From Gemella sp. zg-570 (GTDB taxonomy: Bacteria; Bacillota; Bacilli; Staphylococcales; Gemellaceae), in the NCBI RefSeq assembly GCF_018866345.1, contig NZ_CP076443.1:581501-645500 (forward strand): DNA of 64,000 bases. The letters run 5' to 3'. Position 1 is the stretch's first letter. Each line of letters starts with the position of its first letter. This document shows, in pieces, positions 21,027 to 35,933 of the stretch. Made by a program: the position numbers and the translations under genes. The notes below the pieces were generated by a model. It was not told the origin of the DNA. It ran no database searches and saw nothing but the letters and a program-made list of their open reading frames with translations.

Positions 21027-21545
21027 TTATTTATTTTTATAAATCCAATGTCTTTTTGTCAATTTATCACCTTCATTAACAATATTTTCTAATATTCCAC
21101 CAGATGCAAGAATAGTTTTTTCAGAAGCTATATTTTCACTATCACAAGTTACCAATATTTTGTCTAATTTTAAATTATCAAAAGAAAATTCCAAGCATTT
21201 CTTCATCATTAATTTAGCATAACCCTTTCTTCTTTCGTCATGACGAACACTATATCCAATATGACCACCGAAATTAAATAAATAATCATTAAGCTCGTGT
21301 CTTAAATTTATAATGCCCACAATTTTATTTTCTATTATTAATACAAATGTATTCGCAGGCACAAAATCTTTATTTAATAAAGTTTCTTTCTTAGTAGCTA
21401 GTTTAACTTCTTTAATCCAGTTTTCAATATTATCACTATCTTTAAGACCAGCAGCACCATGTATATGGTCTGAATACTTTAAAATATGGTTTTTGTATTT
21501 CAAAATTAATTCAATATCAGAATATTCTATTTCTCTAAATTCCAT
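21027..21545 (-). CDS. GNAT-family N-acetyltransferase
   Basis: A 172-residue acetyltransferase. The core GHIGYSVRHDERRKGYAKLMMKKCLEF includes the acetyl-CoA-binding R/Q-x-x-G-x-G/A motif (RRKGYA), and LVTCDSENIASEKTILASGGIL is the conserved C-terminal part typical of the RimJ/RimL-like branch. The substrate cannot be told. It has its own start with AGGAG on the minus strand and stands alone between aspartokinase and the IS element. Confidence 0.85.
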   Translation of the reverse strand: MEFREIEYSDIELILKYKNHILKYSDHIHGAAGLKDSDNIENWIKEVKLATKKETLLNKDFVPANTFVLIIENKIVGIINLRHELNDYLFNFGGHIGYSVRHDERRKGYAKLMMKKCLEFSFDNLKLDKILVTCDSENIASEKTILASGGILENIVNEGDKLTKRHWIYKNK

Positions 21546-21640
21546 AAAATTCTCCTTTATAAACTTAAAATTTAATTAATTATACCATAAAAAATATTTT
21601 GATGATAAATTATATAGAAAAAAATAGTAAATTATATAAT

Positions 21641-22666
21641 TAAGTTAGCCAGTAGTACAAAAAAAGCATCTCATAGGATATACTTTTAGTAACTACAAAA
21701 AAAGGATACCAAGAGATGCAAGAACATTATAACACAAAAGGCAAACACATTACAGAAAAAGAGCGTTATTTAATTGAAAAATGGAAAAAAGAAGGAAAAA
21801 GTAACCGAGAAATCGCTAGATTATTAGGCAAAAATCACCAAACTATTAATAACGAAATTAAACGCGGACTGATTGATTTATCTTTTCATGGTGGCACTAA
21901 AGAATACTCTGCTCAAAAAGCACAGAATGATTATAATCATTTACGTTTAGCCGTAGGTAGAACGGATACGTGGACTGTAGAAAAAGAAAATGTAATCAGA
22001 GAAAAAATTATGGATAAATATTCCCCTGAAATGATTAGTCAATTACCAGATATGCCGTCTTTTACGACAATTTACACATGGATATATAAAGGATGGATAG
22101 CAGGTATTTCACGTAAACATCTGATTTACCCTAGAAAAACTAAACCAATAAAATCAAATGAAAAACGACCACCAAGAAAAACGAATGCCCTCTCTATTGA
22201 ACAGCGACCACAAGAGATTAACGAACGAAAAGAAATTGGGCATTTTGAAATTGATTTAGTCATTTTAAACAAGAAACGTGGACAACAGTTATTGACATTA
22301 ACAGACAGAAAAACACGCTATGAAATCATTCGTCTTATTCCTGATAAAACGGCCCAAAGTGTGAATACCGCTTTGACGTCTATTCAACAAGACTATTTAA
22401 TTCGCTCTTTAACAGCTGATAATGGTTCTGAATTTTTAAGACTAGACGAAGCCATCACTTGTCCTATTTATTACGCACATCCGTTTTCTTCTTATGAACG
22501 AGGTAGTAACGAAAATGCAAATCGATTGATTAGACGATGGTTCCCAAAAGGCACAACAACCGTTACTCCTAACGAAGTAACGGCTGTTGAACAATGGATA
22601 AATCGTTATCCACGTAAATTATTTAATTATGTATGTCCTTATGACTTGCCTGAGGTGCCTAACTTA
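21641..22666 (+). mobile_element. IS30-family insertion sequence (approximate ends)
   Basis: An intact IS30-type transposase fills most of this stretch. The ends are not certain. A short inverted match, TAAGTTAGCCA at 21641-21651 against TGCCTAACTTA at 22656-22666, has the right orientation but is weak and would place the right end inside the gene's last codons. ATATAGAAAAAAAT occurs just outside both ends (near 21612 and 22683). Boundaries need comparison with other copies. Confidence 0.55.
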
Positions 22667-22675
22667 CTATTGTAA
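21716..22675 (+). CDS. IS30-family transposase
   Basis: A 319-residue protein that appears complete. An N-terminal helix-turn-helix (ITEKERYLIEKWKKEGKSNR, then EIARLLGKNHQTINNEIKRG) binds the element ends. The DDE catalytic core is present: first Asp in GHFEIDLVI, second Asp in LTADNGSEF, and Glu in ERGSNENANRLIRRWFPKGT, the last being the IS30 hallmark. No frameshift or stop interrupts it, so it may be active. It inserts between a host acetyltransferase and the rRNA operon. Confidence 0.95.
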   Translation: MQEHYNTKGKHITEKERYLIEKWKKEGKSNREIARLLGKNHQTINNEIKRGLIDLSFHGGTKEYSAQKAQNDYNHLRLAVGRTDTWTVEKENVIREKIMDKYSPEMISQLPDMPSFTTIYTWIYKGWIAGISRKHLIYPRKTKPIKSNEKRPPRKTNALSIEQRPQEINERKEIGHFEIDLVILNKKRGQQLLTLTDRKTRYEIIRLIPDKTAQSVNTALTSIQQDYLIRSLTADNGSEFLRLDEAITCPIYYAHPFSSYERGSNENANRLIRRWFPKGTTTVTPNEVTAVEQWINRYPRKLFNYVCPYDLPEVPNLLL

Positions 22676-22717
22676 TTTGCGATATAGAAAAAAATTAAAT
22701 AAAAAACCAAAAAACAC

Positions 22718-22747
22718 TTGACAAGAAACAAAAACAAATGCTAGAAT
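22718..22747 (+). promoter_or_regulatory. rRNA operon promoter P1
   Basis: TTGACA (22718-22723), 18 bases, TAGAAT (22742-22747). First of two similar promoters in the roughly 350-base leader between the IS element and 16S, which otherwise holds only A-rich sequence and no gene. Confidence 0.8.
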
Positions 22748-22869
22748 AAAAAAGTCCTAAAAGACCAACAATTCATAGAAAAAAACAAGCAAAAGTTCAT
22801 AAAATAAAAAATGCTTTTAAACAATTTTAAAAACATTTAAAAAATTTTTAAAAAAACCCAAAAAAGAAC

Positions 22870-22898
22870 TTGACAAAGAAAAAATAGAATGATAGAAT
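22870..22898 (+). promoter_or_regulatory. rRNA operon promoter P2
   Basis: TTGACA (22870-22875), 17 bases, TAGAAT (22893-22898). Tandem strong promoters are usual for rRNA operons. Confidence 0.85.
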
Positions 22899-23023
22899 AT
22901 AAAAGCTGTAAAAAAAGCAGCAACTTGAACATTGAAAACTAAAAGAAAAAGTCAACGTTAATTCCAAAAAAAGTTAAAAAAGACAACAAAAAACTTTAAA
23001 AGAGCTAATCAAACAAACAAATA

Positions 23024-24587
<1,564 letters not shown>

Positions 24588-24733
24588 AAAAAGGAAAAAC
24601 ATTGACAATTTCTTTTAGTTTTGAGTGTTCAAACACTCAAGCACAATGAAAACAGAATATATATTATAAAGAAGATTTACAAGAGAAAAACCGAGAAAAA
24701 GAGTTCAAGGAAAAAACGAAGCCAAAGCTACAC

Positions 24734-27614
<2,881 letters not shown>

Positions 27615-27672
27615 AAGTAAGTTTTGGAATTGACAAAGTAGATTGGATATAATATAATATATAAAAGTTTTC

Positions 27673-27789
27673 GTCTGGTGGCGATAGCAAAGAGGACACA
27701 CCTGTAACCATACCGAACACAGAAGTTAAGCTCTTTAGCGTCGAGGGTAGTTGGTCTTAGAACCTGCGAGATTAGAACGTTGCCAGGCT
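27673..27789 (+). rRNA. 5S ribosomal RNA
   Basis: About 117 bases from GTCTGGTGGCGATAGC to GTTGCCAGGC, with paired ends (GTCTGG / CCAGGC) and the conserved CCGAACACAGAAGTTAAG at 27713-27730. It lies 58 bases after 23S. No tRNA cluster follows. Confidence 0.95.
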
Positions 27790-27794
27790 TTAGA

Positions 27795-27817
27795 GAACCC
27801 TTATGGGTTCTTTTTTT
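27795..27817 (+). terminator. rRNA operon terminator
   Basis: GAACCC (27795-27800), loop TTAT, GGGTTC (27805-27810), then seven T. Confidence 0.9.
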
Positions 27818-27883
27818 GTTTTATTGATTTGATTTTATAAAAAAAATAGTGTAACATTATACTATATAAATGGAGGTAATATT

Positions 27884-28876
27884 ATGTATCTTGAAGATGA
27901 AAAATTATTAACTATAACTCAAAAAAATAAAAAAAGTATATTAGAAGCATTAGAAAAAATAAATTCTACATTTAATGAACTTAATATAAAGGTAGCTTAT
28001 ATTAAAATACTTAATAATTTACTCAAATTTAATAAAGGAATAGAAAACTATTTTTATTCTAAGAAACCAGGTTATAATACTATATTTCAAAAAAGAATTG
28101 ATCAAAATGATGATAGTGAATATTTATTTACTAAAATCAAGGCAAGTTTAAAATCTGACTTTAATTTAGAAGGTTTTAACTCATTAGAGGCTGAGAAATT
28201 TTTTAACATAATTGATGAAATTGAAAGTAATATTTTATTATTATTTAAAGATGAAGAAGTATATGAATTTAATAATTATCTTATAAATTTGATTAATGAT
28301 AAAAAATTAGATGATTTTATTTGGTTAAATACTATTTATAATTTATATAAAGAAAATCAAAGCATCCGCAATATAGTAAATGATTATAGAACATTTAATT
28401 CTATTGAATTTTCAGATTTATATAAAATGTATTTATTTGTAACAGATTATAATATTAATGAACTTTTATTTATAGGTGAATCTAAAGTAATTAGTGATGA
28501 ATATTTATTAGATGTTAATAAGTTTTTTAACTATATGTATGATTTAGTTGAAGATATGAAAAATTTTGTTGCAAAAGAGAATAAGAAAGATATATTAAGC
28601 TTTGATTCTAAATTCAATACATATACTAATATAAAAACTCCTACTAAGAGTGAATTTATTTCCATAGTTAGAAAAATATTTGTAGTTATGAGAGATTTAT
28701 ATGAGAATGATAATACTAAATTATTATTAGATAATGTTTATCCTGTCTTAGTTAAATCTTTTTACGCTCCACTAAAAAATAACGTCAAGATAAAATATGA
28801 ATTTAATGAAGATTTTATTTTTGCTTTAGAGTATATTCAAATAATTATTGAAGTTATGAGTGATACTGATGAATAA
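27884..28876 (+). CDS. Hypothetical protein upstream of dnaB
   Basis: A 330-residue, Asn/Lys/Leu-rich protein predicted to be almost all helical, without membrane segments or a motif I recognise. ATG 27884 has TGGAGGT upstream. Its last codons overlap the start of the DnaB-like gene, so the two are probably co-translated. In Bacillus the gene before dnaB is nrdR, which this is not. A role linked to replication initiation is suggested only by the coupling. Confidence 0.7.
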   Translation: MYLEDEKLLTITQKNKKSILEALEKINSTFNELNIKVAYIKILNNLLKFNKGIENYFYSKKPGYNTIFQKRIDQNDDSEYLFTKIKASLKSDFNLEGFNSLEAEKFFNIIDEIESNILLLFKDEEVYEFNNYLINLINDKKLDDFIWLNTIYNLYKENQSIRNIVNDYRTFNSIEFSDLYKMYLFVTDYNINELLFIGESKVISDEYLLDVNKFFNYMYDLVEDMKNFVAKENKKDILSFDSKFNTYTNIKTPTKSEFISIVRKIFVVMRDLYENDNTKLLLDNVYPVLVKSFYAPLKNNVKIKYEFNEDFIFALEYIQIIIEVMSDTDE

Positions 28877-30236
28877 TTCCTTGCAAGAAAAAGATTATTA
28901 TTTAGTATATAATGATTATTACAATTTTGATTATTCTAAAGAACTAAATGTTTTATACTTACCTTTAATTGGTGCAAACGCTATAAAAATTTATGAATTT
29001 CTTGCTACTAAACTTTTAAATGATAAGAATATGACTGTTAATTCCATTCACTATGAACTTATTGATATGTTGGGGATAAATATTAAACAATTTGTTCTTA
29101 TTAGAAAAAAATTAGAAGCTCTTGGATTGTTACAAACATATTACTTTGAGAAAGATAATAAAAAATTCTACATATATAAAATTCTTAGACCACTTAATTT
29201 TTACGAATTTTTAAATAATACTTTGTTGTCAGAATTATTGCAAAATGCTATTGGTTATGAAGCATACACATTAATTAAAGATAGATTTAGTCTTAATAAA
29301 GTTTCATTCGAAAATTTTTTAGATATTACAGCTAAATTTTCAGAAGTTTATTCTGATGAAGAAGTAGAATATAATATAAATAAAAATTCTAAAATAAGCT
29401 ATGGTCCCAATTTAGACCAATATTATTTTGATTTTTCAAAATTAAATTATCTACTTAGTAATAAGTATTTAGATGTGATATTAGAAGATAATTCAATTAA
29501 GAAGGATATTTTAAATTTAGCACATTTGTATAAGGTAAGTCCTGAAAATATGGCTGATGCTATTGAGCATTCTATTGAGGATATAACTTCTGGAACATCC
29601 ATTAATATAGAAGTTTTGAAAGATTACTTAAATCAGTTATTTGTTACGGTAAAAAAACAAAAACCGCCTGTACTTGATAATATGATTAATAAACACTTGC
29701 TTGCTGATACATATAATCTTGAAAGAGAACTTGATGAAAAAGAAAAATTTGCCAAGTTACTAGATAATATTAATTATATAGAATTTTTAAATAGAAAATG
29801 GGGCTTAATTATATCTGAAATTGATAGCAAAAATATTATTTTTAAATTACAAGATAAATATAATCTTACATCGGGAGTCCTTAATGTTCTTTTAGATTAT
29901 GCCCTAAGTGAAAGTAATTCTAAAGGATTACCTAGTTTTAACTATTTTGATAAAATTGCAAGTTCTTGGTCGTCAACTAAAATGGTTAGTGCTTTAGATG
30001 CAATTAATTTTGTAAATTCTCAAAGAGATAATTACAATAAAAATAAATTTAACAGAACAAAAAGTAAAAATTATAATAATCCAGGTAATTTTTCAAAATC
30101 TCATATTGTGCAAACTCCTGATTATATAAAAGAGCAATTAAATAGTTTGAGCAATGATACAAAATTAGAAACTAATAATGATAGTATTTCTCATGATGAA
30201 TTTGAGAAATTTTTGAAGGAAAAAGGAATTAATTAA
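28869..30236 (+). CDS. dnaB: Replication initiation/helicase-loading protein DnaB (DnaD-like)
   Basis: A 455-residue protein of the Gram-positive DnaB family, which with DnaD and DnaI loads the replicative helicase and tethers the origin complex to the membrane. The N-terminal winged-helix part (LNVLYLPLIGANAIKIYEFL) is typical. A C-terminal DnaD-like domain (about 290-385) includes the conserved tail of the family, ending in SSWSSTKMVSALDAINFV, equivalent to the usual YxxxI-W motif region. It overlaps both neighbours (ATG in TAATG with dnaI), so this is an operon. ATG 28869 is preferred over GTG 28860. Confidence 0.85.
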   Translation: MNNSLQEKDYYLVYNDYYNFDYSKELNVLYLPLIGANAIKIYEFLATKLLNDKNMTVNSIHYELIDMLGINIKQFVLIRKKLEALGLLQTYYFEKDNKKFYIYKILRPLNFYEFLNNTLLSELLQNAIGYEAYTLIKDRFSLNKVSFENFLDITAKFSEVYSDEEVEYNINKNSKISYGPNLDQYYFDFSKLNYLLSNKYLDVILEDNSIKKDILNLAHLYKVSPENMADAIEHSIEDITSGTSINIEVLKDYLNQLFVTVKKQKPPVLDNMINKHLLADTYNLERELDEKEKFAKLLDNINYIEFLNRKWGLIISEIDSKNIIFKLQDKYNLTSGVLNVLLDYALSESNSKGLPSFNYFDKIASSWSSTKMVSALDAINFVNSQRDNYNKNKFNRTKSKNYNNPGNFSKSHIVQTPDYIKEQLNSLSNDTKLETNNDSISHDEFEKFLKEKGIN

Positions 30237-31117
30237 TGAAAAAAATTTCTAGTATAACTAAGAGCTTTAGTGAAAAAATAAATGTAGAAGAATTTTTAAC
30301 AAATAATATTTTAAAAGATAAGGATATTTTAAAATTTATAAAAAAAAATAATATTAATGATGAAATATTTGAAAATAATAAGCAGATATTTTTTGATTTT
30401 TATCTTAGCAAGAATAAGGCTAAAGAAATAGAATATTTACCAAAATTAAAGTATAATGATGGAACTGTTTATTTAGAATTTTCTGAAACACCTAAGCAAA
30501 AAAAATTAAATGAAGAAAGAAAATGGTCTAATAGAATTAAAACGGAATACATATCTAAAGGTATTTTATACTCTAATTTTGCTAATGTTTCTAAGAATAT
30601 TAATAAAATAGAATTATCAAAAAAATTAATTGATATTTGTGATGAACATCTCGCTGGTAGACAAACACGAGGCATCTATGTTTATGGGAAAACAGGAATA
30701 GGTAAGTCATATTTAATGGGCTGTGTTTATAACTATTTAAAAGATAAGGGGAAAGAACCAGCAATAATTTATTTTCCGGAATTTGTTCGCAAAATAAAAA
30801 CAATGATTTCTAGTGGTGATTATACTTATGTAATTGATAGTATAAGAGAACAAGATATACTTATTATTGACGATATAGGTGCAGAAAATATTACTGAGTT
30901 TGTTCGTGATGAAATATTAGTTCCTATTATAAATTATCGTTCTTCAGAAAATTTATTAACATTTTTCACGTCAAATTTAGGTATTGTTGATTTGAGCGAT
31001 TTTCTTTCTGTTACTAAAAATACTATTGATGAAACTAAGGCTATGAGAATTTTGGACAGAATAAGATATTTAGCAAGTCCAATATATTTAGATTGTGATA
31101 ATGAAAGAACAAAATAA
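30236..31117 (+). CDS. dnaI: Primosomal protein DnaI, helicase loader ATPase
   Basis: A 293-residue AAA+ ATPase. Walker A is GKTGIGKS (about residue 151-158), Walker B ILIIDDIG (about 205-212), followed by a sensor region TFFTSNLG. The N-terminal 100 residues form the helicase-binding part. It loads the replicative helicase onto origin DNA together with DnaB and DnaD. Its ATG overlaps the dnaB stop, and thrS follows, the same order as in Bacillus and Staphylococcus. Confidence 0.92.
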   Translation: MKKISSITKSFSEKINVEEFLTNNILKDKDILKFIKKNNINDEIFENNKQIFFDFYLSKNKAKEIEYLPKLKYNDGTVYLEFSETPKQKKLNEERKWSNRIKTEYISKGILYSNFANVSKNINKIELSKKLIDICDEHLAGRQTRGIYVYGKTGIGKSYLMGCVYNYLKDKGKEPAIIYFPEFVRKIKTMISSGDYTYVIDSIREQDILIIDDIGAENITEFVRDEILVPIINYRSSENLLTFFTSNLGIVDLSDFLSVTKNTIDETKAMRILDRIRYLASPIYLDCDNERTK

Positions 31118-31128
31118 AAAATTACCTC

Positions 31129-31157
31129 TTGCACAAAATTATTCTTTGTGGTAAAAT
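31129..31157 (+). promoter_or_regulatory. thrS promoter
   Basis: TTGCAC (31129-31134), 17 bases, TAAAAT (31152-31157), starting the T-box leader RNA near 31164. Confidence 0.75.
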
Positions 31158-31163
31158 CATTAG

Positions 31164-31395
31164 CATAATATGATTATACAAAAAGGACACGATGATAAAA
31201 TCACTTATTAAAGAGAGAGTATGGTGCTGAAAATACTTATAAGATTTTATTCATTACTACCTTGTAATTTTAATTGTATAAAGTTTTACGAGCTTTAATC
31301 GTTAAATGAGGAAATTTTTATTTCAAAAATGGGTGGTACCACGATATTTATTCGTCCCTATCTAGTTATAAACTAGGTAGGGATTTTTATTTTTA
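31164..31395 (+). promoter_or_regulatory. T-box leader controlling thrS
   Basis: The leader has the stem I motifs AGAGAG and GGTGCTGAAAAT (31213-31234), the T-box core TGGTACCACG (31334-31343) and a terminator CCCTATCTAGTT/AACTAGGTAGGG (31356-31367, 31371-31382) with T run. Threonine codons ACT or ACC at 31256-31261 are the likely specifier. Uncharged tRNA-Thr pairing would favour the antiterminator and allow thrS expression. Confidence 0.9.
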
Positions 31396-31424
31396 TTATA
31401 AAAAAATTTTAAGGAGATTATAAA

Positions 31425-33368
31425 ATGGTAAAATTAATATTTCCAGATGGGAACATAAGAGAGTATGAAAATAAATCAGCTTTAGAAGTAGCTGAAAGTA
31501 TTAGTGTAAGTTTGAAGAAAAAAGTAGTTGCTACTAAATTAAATGATGCTTATATTGAATTGGAAAAACCTATAGAAGAAGATGGTTCTTTAAAATTAAT
31601 ATTGGCAGATGATAAAGATTCTGACGCATTATATGTTTTACGTCATTCGTCTGCCCATTTATTAGCACAGGCATTAAGAAGATTGTACGGAGAAAATGTT
31701 TGTTTCGGAGTTGGACCTGTTATAGATGGTGGTTTTTATTATGACTTTGACTGTGAATATAAAGTAAATGAAGAAGATTTACGCAACATAGAAAAAGAGA
31801 TGAAAAAACTTATTTCTGAAAATCATAAAATTGAAGGTAGAGTAGTTTCAAAAGAGGAAGCGTTAGAAATATTTTATCACGACCCATACAAAATTGAACT
31901 AATAAATGATTTACCACTAGGTGAAGAAATTACAGTATATAAGCAAGGTGAATTTACTGACCTTTGTCGTGGTGGTCATGTTCTATCAACATCAAAAATT
32001 AAAGAATTTAAATTGTTATCAGTTGCTGGTGCATACTGGAGAGGAAATAGTAATAATAAAATGTTGCAACGTATATACGGAACAGCATTTTATAGTAAAG
32101 AATCTTTAGAAGACCATTTGAGAAAATTAGAAGAAGCTAAAGAACGTGACCATAGAAAATTAGGAAAAGAATTGGGAATATTTACAACAAGCCAAAAAGT
32201 AGGGGCAGGATTACCATTATGGTTACCAAACGGAGCAACAATTCGTAGAACAATAGAAAGATATATTGTAGATAAGGAAGTTTCATCTGGGTACGATCAC
32301 GTTTATACACCAGTTTTAGCATCAGTAGATTTGTATAAAACAAGTGGACACTGGGAGCATTATCAAGAAGATATGTTTCCTAAAATGACTATGGACCATG
32401 AAGAAATGGTTTTACGTCCAATGAACTGTCCACATCACATGATGATTTATAAAAATGAAAAACATTCTTATAGAGAATTACCTATTAGAATAGCAGAGTT
32501 GGGTATGATGCACCGTTACGAAGCTAGTGGAGCGGTGAGTGGCTTGCAACGTGTAAGAGGTATGACGTTAAATGATGCCCATATTTTTGTTAGACCAGAC
32601 CAAATAAAAGATGAATTTAAACGTACGGTTGCACTTATACAAGAAGCCTATAAAGATTTAGGAATAGAAAATTACAGTTATCGTCTATCATATCGTGATC
32701 CTGAAAATACTGAAAAATATTTTAACGATGACAAAATGTGGGAAAATGCACAATCAATGTTAAAAGAAGCGGCTGATGAACTAGAACTTAATTATGTTGA
32801 AGCAGAAGGTGAAGCGGCATTTTATGGACCAAAATTAGATGTTCAAGTAGAAACAGCCATAGGAAAACAAGAAACATTGTCGTCAGTTCAGTTAGACTTT
32901 TTACTACCAGAACGCTTTGAATTAGAATATGTAGGTGAAGACGGAAAAATGCACAGACCTGTGGTAATTCATCGTGGTGTAGTTTCTACTATGGAACGTT
33001 TGGTTGCTTTCTTATTAGAAGAATACAAAGGAGATTTGCCAACTTGGCTAGCTCCTAACCAAGTTCGTATAATTCCTGTAAACAATGACTATCACTATGA
33101 ATATTCTAAAGAAATTTTTGAAGATTTGAAACGAAATGGAGTAAGAGTTTCAATAGATGATAGAAATGAAAAATTAGGATATAAAATTCGTGAAGCAGCA
33201 AATAAAAAAATTCCTTACACAATCGTTATAGGAGACAAAGAAGTAGAAAATAATTCTGTAAATGTAAGAACATTTGGTTCTCAAGAACAAAAAATAAAAT
33301 CTTTTGCTGAATTTAAAGAAAATATATTAAAAGAAATTAGTGAAAGAAAAATTAAAAAAGAGGCGTAG
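31425..33368 (+). CDS. thrS: Threonyl-tRNA synthetase
   Basis: A 647-residue class II synthetase that charges tRNA-Thr. Domains in order: TGS (1-60), editing domain with [10 protein letters not shown] and the HxxxH pattern, catalytic core with motif 2 ([20 protein letters not shown]) and zinc ligands (MNCPHH), and the anticodon-binding domain (about 540-640, [11 protein letters not shown]). Length and order are standard. It starts after AAGGAGAT and is controlled by the T-box leader. The cyclophilin gene follows by two bases. Confidence 0.97.
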   Translation: MVKLIFPDGNIREYENKSALEVAESISVSLKKKVVATKLNDAYIELEKPIEEDGSLKLILADDKDSDALYVLRHSSAHLLAQALRRLYGENVCFGVGPVIDGGFYYDFDCEYKVNEEDLRNIEKEMKKLISENHKIEGRVVSKEEALEIFYHDPYKIELINDLPLGEEITVYKQGEFTDLCRGGHVLSTSKIKEFKLLSVAGAYWRGNSNNKMLQRIYGTAFYSKESLEDHLRKLEEAKERDHRKLGKELGIFTTSQKVGAGLPLWLPNGATIRRTIERYIVDKEVSSGYDHVYTPVLASVDLYKTSGHWEHYQEDMFPKMTMDHEEMVLRPMNCPHHMMIYKNEKHSYRELPIRIAELGMMHRYEASGAVSGLQRVRGMTLNDAHIFVRPDQIKDEFKRTVALIQEAYKDLGIENYSYRLSYRDPENTEKYFNDDKMWENAQSMLKEAADELELNYVEAEGEAAFYGPKLDVQVETAIGKQETLSSVQLDFLLPERFELEYVGEDGKMHRPVVIHRGVVSTMERLVAFLLEEYKGDLPTWLAPNQVRIIPVNNDYHYEYSKEIFEDLKRNGVRVSIDDRNEKLGYKIREAANKKIPYTIVIGDKEVENNSVNVRTFGSQEQKIKSFAEFKENILKEISERKIKKEA

Positions 33369-33370
33369 AA

Positions 33371-33958
33371 ATGACTTTATCACAAAAAATAAAAACAATT
33401 CAAGATGGAGAAAGAAAAGTAATAATTAAAACAACTAAAGGAGATATGACTTTTAAATTATTTGAAAAAGATATACCTAAAACTGTAGAAAATTTTATTA
33501 CTCATGCCAAAAATGGTTACTACAATGGAATTATATTTCATAGGGTAATTAAGGATTTTATGATTCAAGGAGGAGACCCAACTGGTACAGGAATGGGTGG
33601 TGAGTCTATTTGGAATTCTCCTTTTGAAGATGAATTTTCTCCAAATTATTTTAATTTTTATGGATCCTTATCTATGGCTAATTCAGGACCGAATACAAAC
33701 GGAAGTCAATTTTTTGTTGTCCAAGCAAAACATGTTGATAGTATGATGTTATCACAATTAGAAGCTGGGGGTTGGTCAAAAGAGGCAATCGAAATATATG
33801 CAGAGCAAGGTGGTACTCCTTGGCTAGACCATCGTCATACAGTTTTTGGTCATATCATTGATGGTGTAGAAGTTTTAGAAAAAATTGCTAACGTTGAAAC
33901 AGGATTTCAAGATAAACCTATTGAAGAAGTATCAATAATAGAGCTAGTAGTAGAATAA
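33371..33958 (+). CDS. Cyclophilin-type peptidyl-prolyl isomerase
   Basis: A 195-residue cytoplasmic cyclophilin that isomerises Xaa-Pro bonds. The active-site signature [24 protein letters not shown] contains the catalytic Arg and the usual substrate-binding residues; [10 protein letters not shown] and [10 protein letters not shown] follow. No signal peptide. It is directly downstream of thrS and shares its terminator, ATGAGAAT/ATTCTCAT at 33963-33981. Confidence 0.95.
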   Translation: MTLSQKIKTIQDGERKVIIKTTKGDMTFKLFEKDIPKTVENFITHAKNGYYNGIIFHRVIKDFMIQGGDPTGTGMGGESIWNSPFEDEFSPNYFNFYGSLSMANSGPNTNGSQFFVVQAKHVDSMMLSQLEAGGWSKEAIEIYAEQGGTPWLDHRHTVFGHIIDGVEVLEKIANVETGFQDKPIEEVSIIELVVE

Positions 33959-33962
33959 AAAA

Positions 33963-33986
33963 ATGAGAATATTATTCTCATCTTTT
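33963..33986. terminator. Terminator between cyclophilin and glnA
   Basis: ATGAGAAT and ATTCTCAT enclose a three-base loop, followed by T run; A run on the other side allows use in both directions for the converging genes. Confidence 0.8.
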
Positions 33987-33992
33987 TTTATT

Positions 33993-35321
33993 TTAATATT
34001 GTTTTAAATATTGTTCTACTTCCCAGTCGGTTACACGAGTTCTAAAAACATCCCACTCAATAGATTTAGCTTCTATAAAGTTTTGGAATATGTGGTCGCC
34101 TAAAGATTCTTTAATTATGGTAGAATCTTTAAGTTCTTTTAATGCAGTATATAAAGTTGAAGGTAGTTCATCAATTCCTTCTGCAATTCTTTCTTCTCTA
34201 GTCCTTATATATATGTTACTATTTACTTCTTGCATAGGCTCAAGTTTATTTTCTATACCATCTAAACCTGCAGCTAATATTGTTGCCATAGCCAAGTATG
34301 GATTCGCTGCAGGATCTACTGAACGTATTTCTACACGAGTAGATTTACCACGTGAAGCAGGGATACGCACTAATGGCGACCTATTAGAAGTCGACCAAGC
34401 TACATAACAAGGAGCTTCATATCCAGGAACAAGACGCTTATAAGAGTTTACGGTAGGGTTACATATAGCAGTAAAACTACGGGCATGTTTTAGTATTCCA
34501 GCTATGAAATGATATGTTTCTTTCGATAATTTATTTTCAGAGTTTTCATCATAGAAACAATTTTCTCCATCTTTAAAAAGAGAAACGTTGCAGTGCATAC
34601 CAGAACCGTTTATTCCGTATATAGGTTTTGGCATAAATGTTGCGTTTAATCCATGTTTACGAGCGATAGTCTTAACAATTAGTTTGAATGTTTGAATATT
34701 GTCGCAAGCACTTATTACATCTGCATATTTAAAATCAATTTCATGTTGTCCTGGTGCAACTTCGTGATGACTAGCTTCTATCTCAAAACCTAAATTTTCT
34801 AATTCTAAAACTATATCGCGTCTTACATTTTCTCCTAAGTCAACGGGTGCAAGGTCAAAATAACCTCCATTATCATTCAAGTCTAAAGTAGGCTCACCAT
34901 TTTCTTTTAGTTTGAATAAGAAAAATTCTGGTTCTGGTCCTAGATTTAGGGTATCAAATCCTAGGTCATTCATTTTTTTCAATATTCTTTTTAAATTTCC
35001 ACGTGGGTCGCCTGCAAAAGGTTTTCTATCAGGAGTATAAACATCACAAATAAATCTTGCAACTTTTCCATATTCACTATCCCATGAAAATACTAAAAAA
35101 GTATCCAAGTCTGGATAAAGATACATATCACTCTCTTCAATGCGCACAAAACCTTCAATAGATGAACCATCAAACATCATATTATTATCTAGAACTTTAT
35201 CGATTTGACTTACAGGAACTTCAACATTTTTTATAGTTCCTGTAATATCAGTAAATTGCAATCTAATGTATTTTACATTTTCCCTTTTAATTGTCTCTAG
35301 TATTTTCTGTCTTTTTGACAT
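33993..35321 (-). CDS. glnA: Glutamine synthetase type I
   Basis: A 442-residue type I-alpha glutamine synthetase, forming glutamine from glutamate and ammonia with ATP. Motifs: MFDGSSIEG (latch), [19 protein letters not shown] (metal ligands), [12 protein letters not shown] and the catalytic [13 protein letters not shown]. There is no adenylylation-site insertion, consistent with feedback-inhibited Gram-positive enzymes. It follows glnR by 23 bases on the minus strand and should be co-transcribed with it and controlled by GlnR. Confidence 0.97.
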   Translation of the reverse strand: MSKRQKILETIKRENVKYIRLQFTDITGTIKNVEVPVSQIDKVLDNNMMFDGSSIEGFVRIEESDMYLYPDLDTFLVFSWDSEYGKVARFICDVYTPDRKPFAGDPRGNLKRILKKMNDLGFDTLNLGPEPEFFLFKLKENGEPTLDLNDNGGYFDLAPVDLGENVRRDIVLELENLGFEIEASHHEVAPGQHEIDFKYADVISACDNIQTFKLIVKTIARKHGLNATFMPKPIYGINGSGMHCNVSLFKDGENCFYDENSENKLSKETYHFIAGILKHARSFTAICNPTVNSYKRLVPGYEAPCYVAWSTSNRSPLVRIPASRGKSTRVEIRSVDPAANPYLAMATILAAGLDGIENKLEPMQEVNSNIYIRTREERIAEGIDELPSTLYTALKELKDSTIIKESLGDHIFQNFIEAKSIEWDVFRTRVTDWEVEQYLKQY

Positions 35322-35344
35322 AATAAAATCTCCTTTTAATATTT

Positions 35345-35719
35345 TTATTTTTTATTATTATAAAACCTAGAAAGGTCGCCACGACCAATAGATTGTTCTC
35401 TATTTGAAGCGTTTGGTCCAATAAATATATCGTTATGAATAATTTGTCTAATTTTATTTATTTCTGAAGAAACTTTTTTATTATTAATTATTTCATCAAC
35501 AGCCTTTATACTAAAACCTTTATTCAATAATTCTTTTATAGACAATAATTTTTCAACATCATTTATCGAAAATAATCTTGTATTTCCTGGAGTTCTTTCA
35601 GGATTTATAAGTTTTTTATCTTCGTAGTAACGAATTTGTCTAGCAGAAAGTTGTGTTATCCTTGTGACAACACTAATTGACAAGGCAGGTAGATTTTTTT
35701 GAAAATCTTTAAATCCCAT
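35345..35719 (-). CDS. glnR: MerR-family nitrogen regulator GlnR
   Basis: A 124-residue MerR-type repressor. The winged helix-turn-helix starts at [20 protein letters not shown]. The C-terminal [14 protein letters not shown] is the GlnR tail that senses glutamine synthetase. It represses glnRA when glutamine is plentiful by contact with feedback-inhibited enzyme. The gene is first in the glnRA operon, behind a clear GlnR box. Confidence 0.95.
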   Translation of the reverse strand: MGFKDFQKNLPALSISVVTRITQLSARQIRYYEDKKLINPERTPGNTRLFSINDVEKLLSIKELLNKGFSIKAVDEIINNKKVSSEINKIRQIIHNDIFIGPNASNREQSIGRGDLSRFYNNKK

Positions 35720-35786
35720 AATTTCACCTTCCTATCTATATTTACAAAGGTATAATAACATAAAAAATATATAAAGTAAAAGTATA

Positions 35787-35803
35787 TGTTAAATAATCTA
35801 ACA
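35787..35803 (-). promoter_or_regulatory. GlnR box upstream of glnRA
   Basis: TGTTA-N7-TAACA (read on the minus strand TGTTAGATTATTTAACA) fits the GlnR/TnrA consensus TGTNA-N7-TNACA exactly. It lies just before a minus-strand promoter TTTACT-17-TATTAT (about 35777 to 35749), consistent with autoregulation. Confidence 0.85.
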
Positions 35804-35933
35804 TTTTATTTTAGATTTTAATGAAATATTTTTATAATTGACAGAAAATTTTATTATTAAAAAATATAATTAGTGTAAATTTATTAAAAGTATGATAAAA
35901 TGAATCTAATAAAATTTTATTGTGGAGGAAAAT

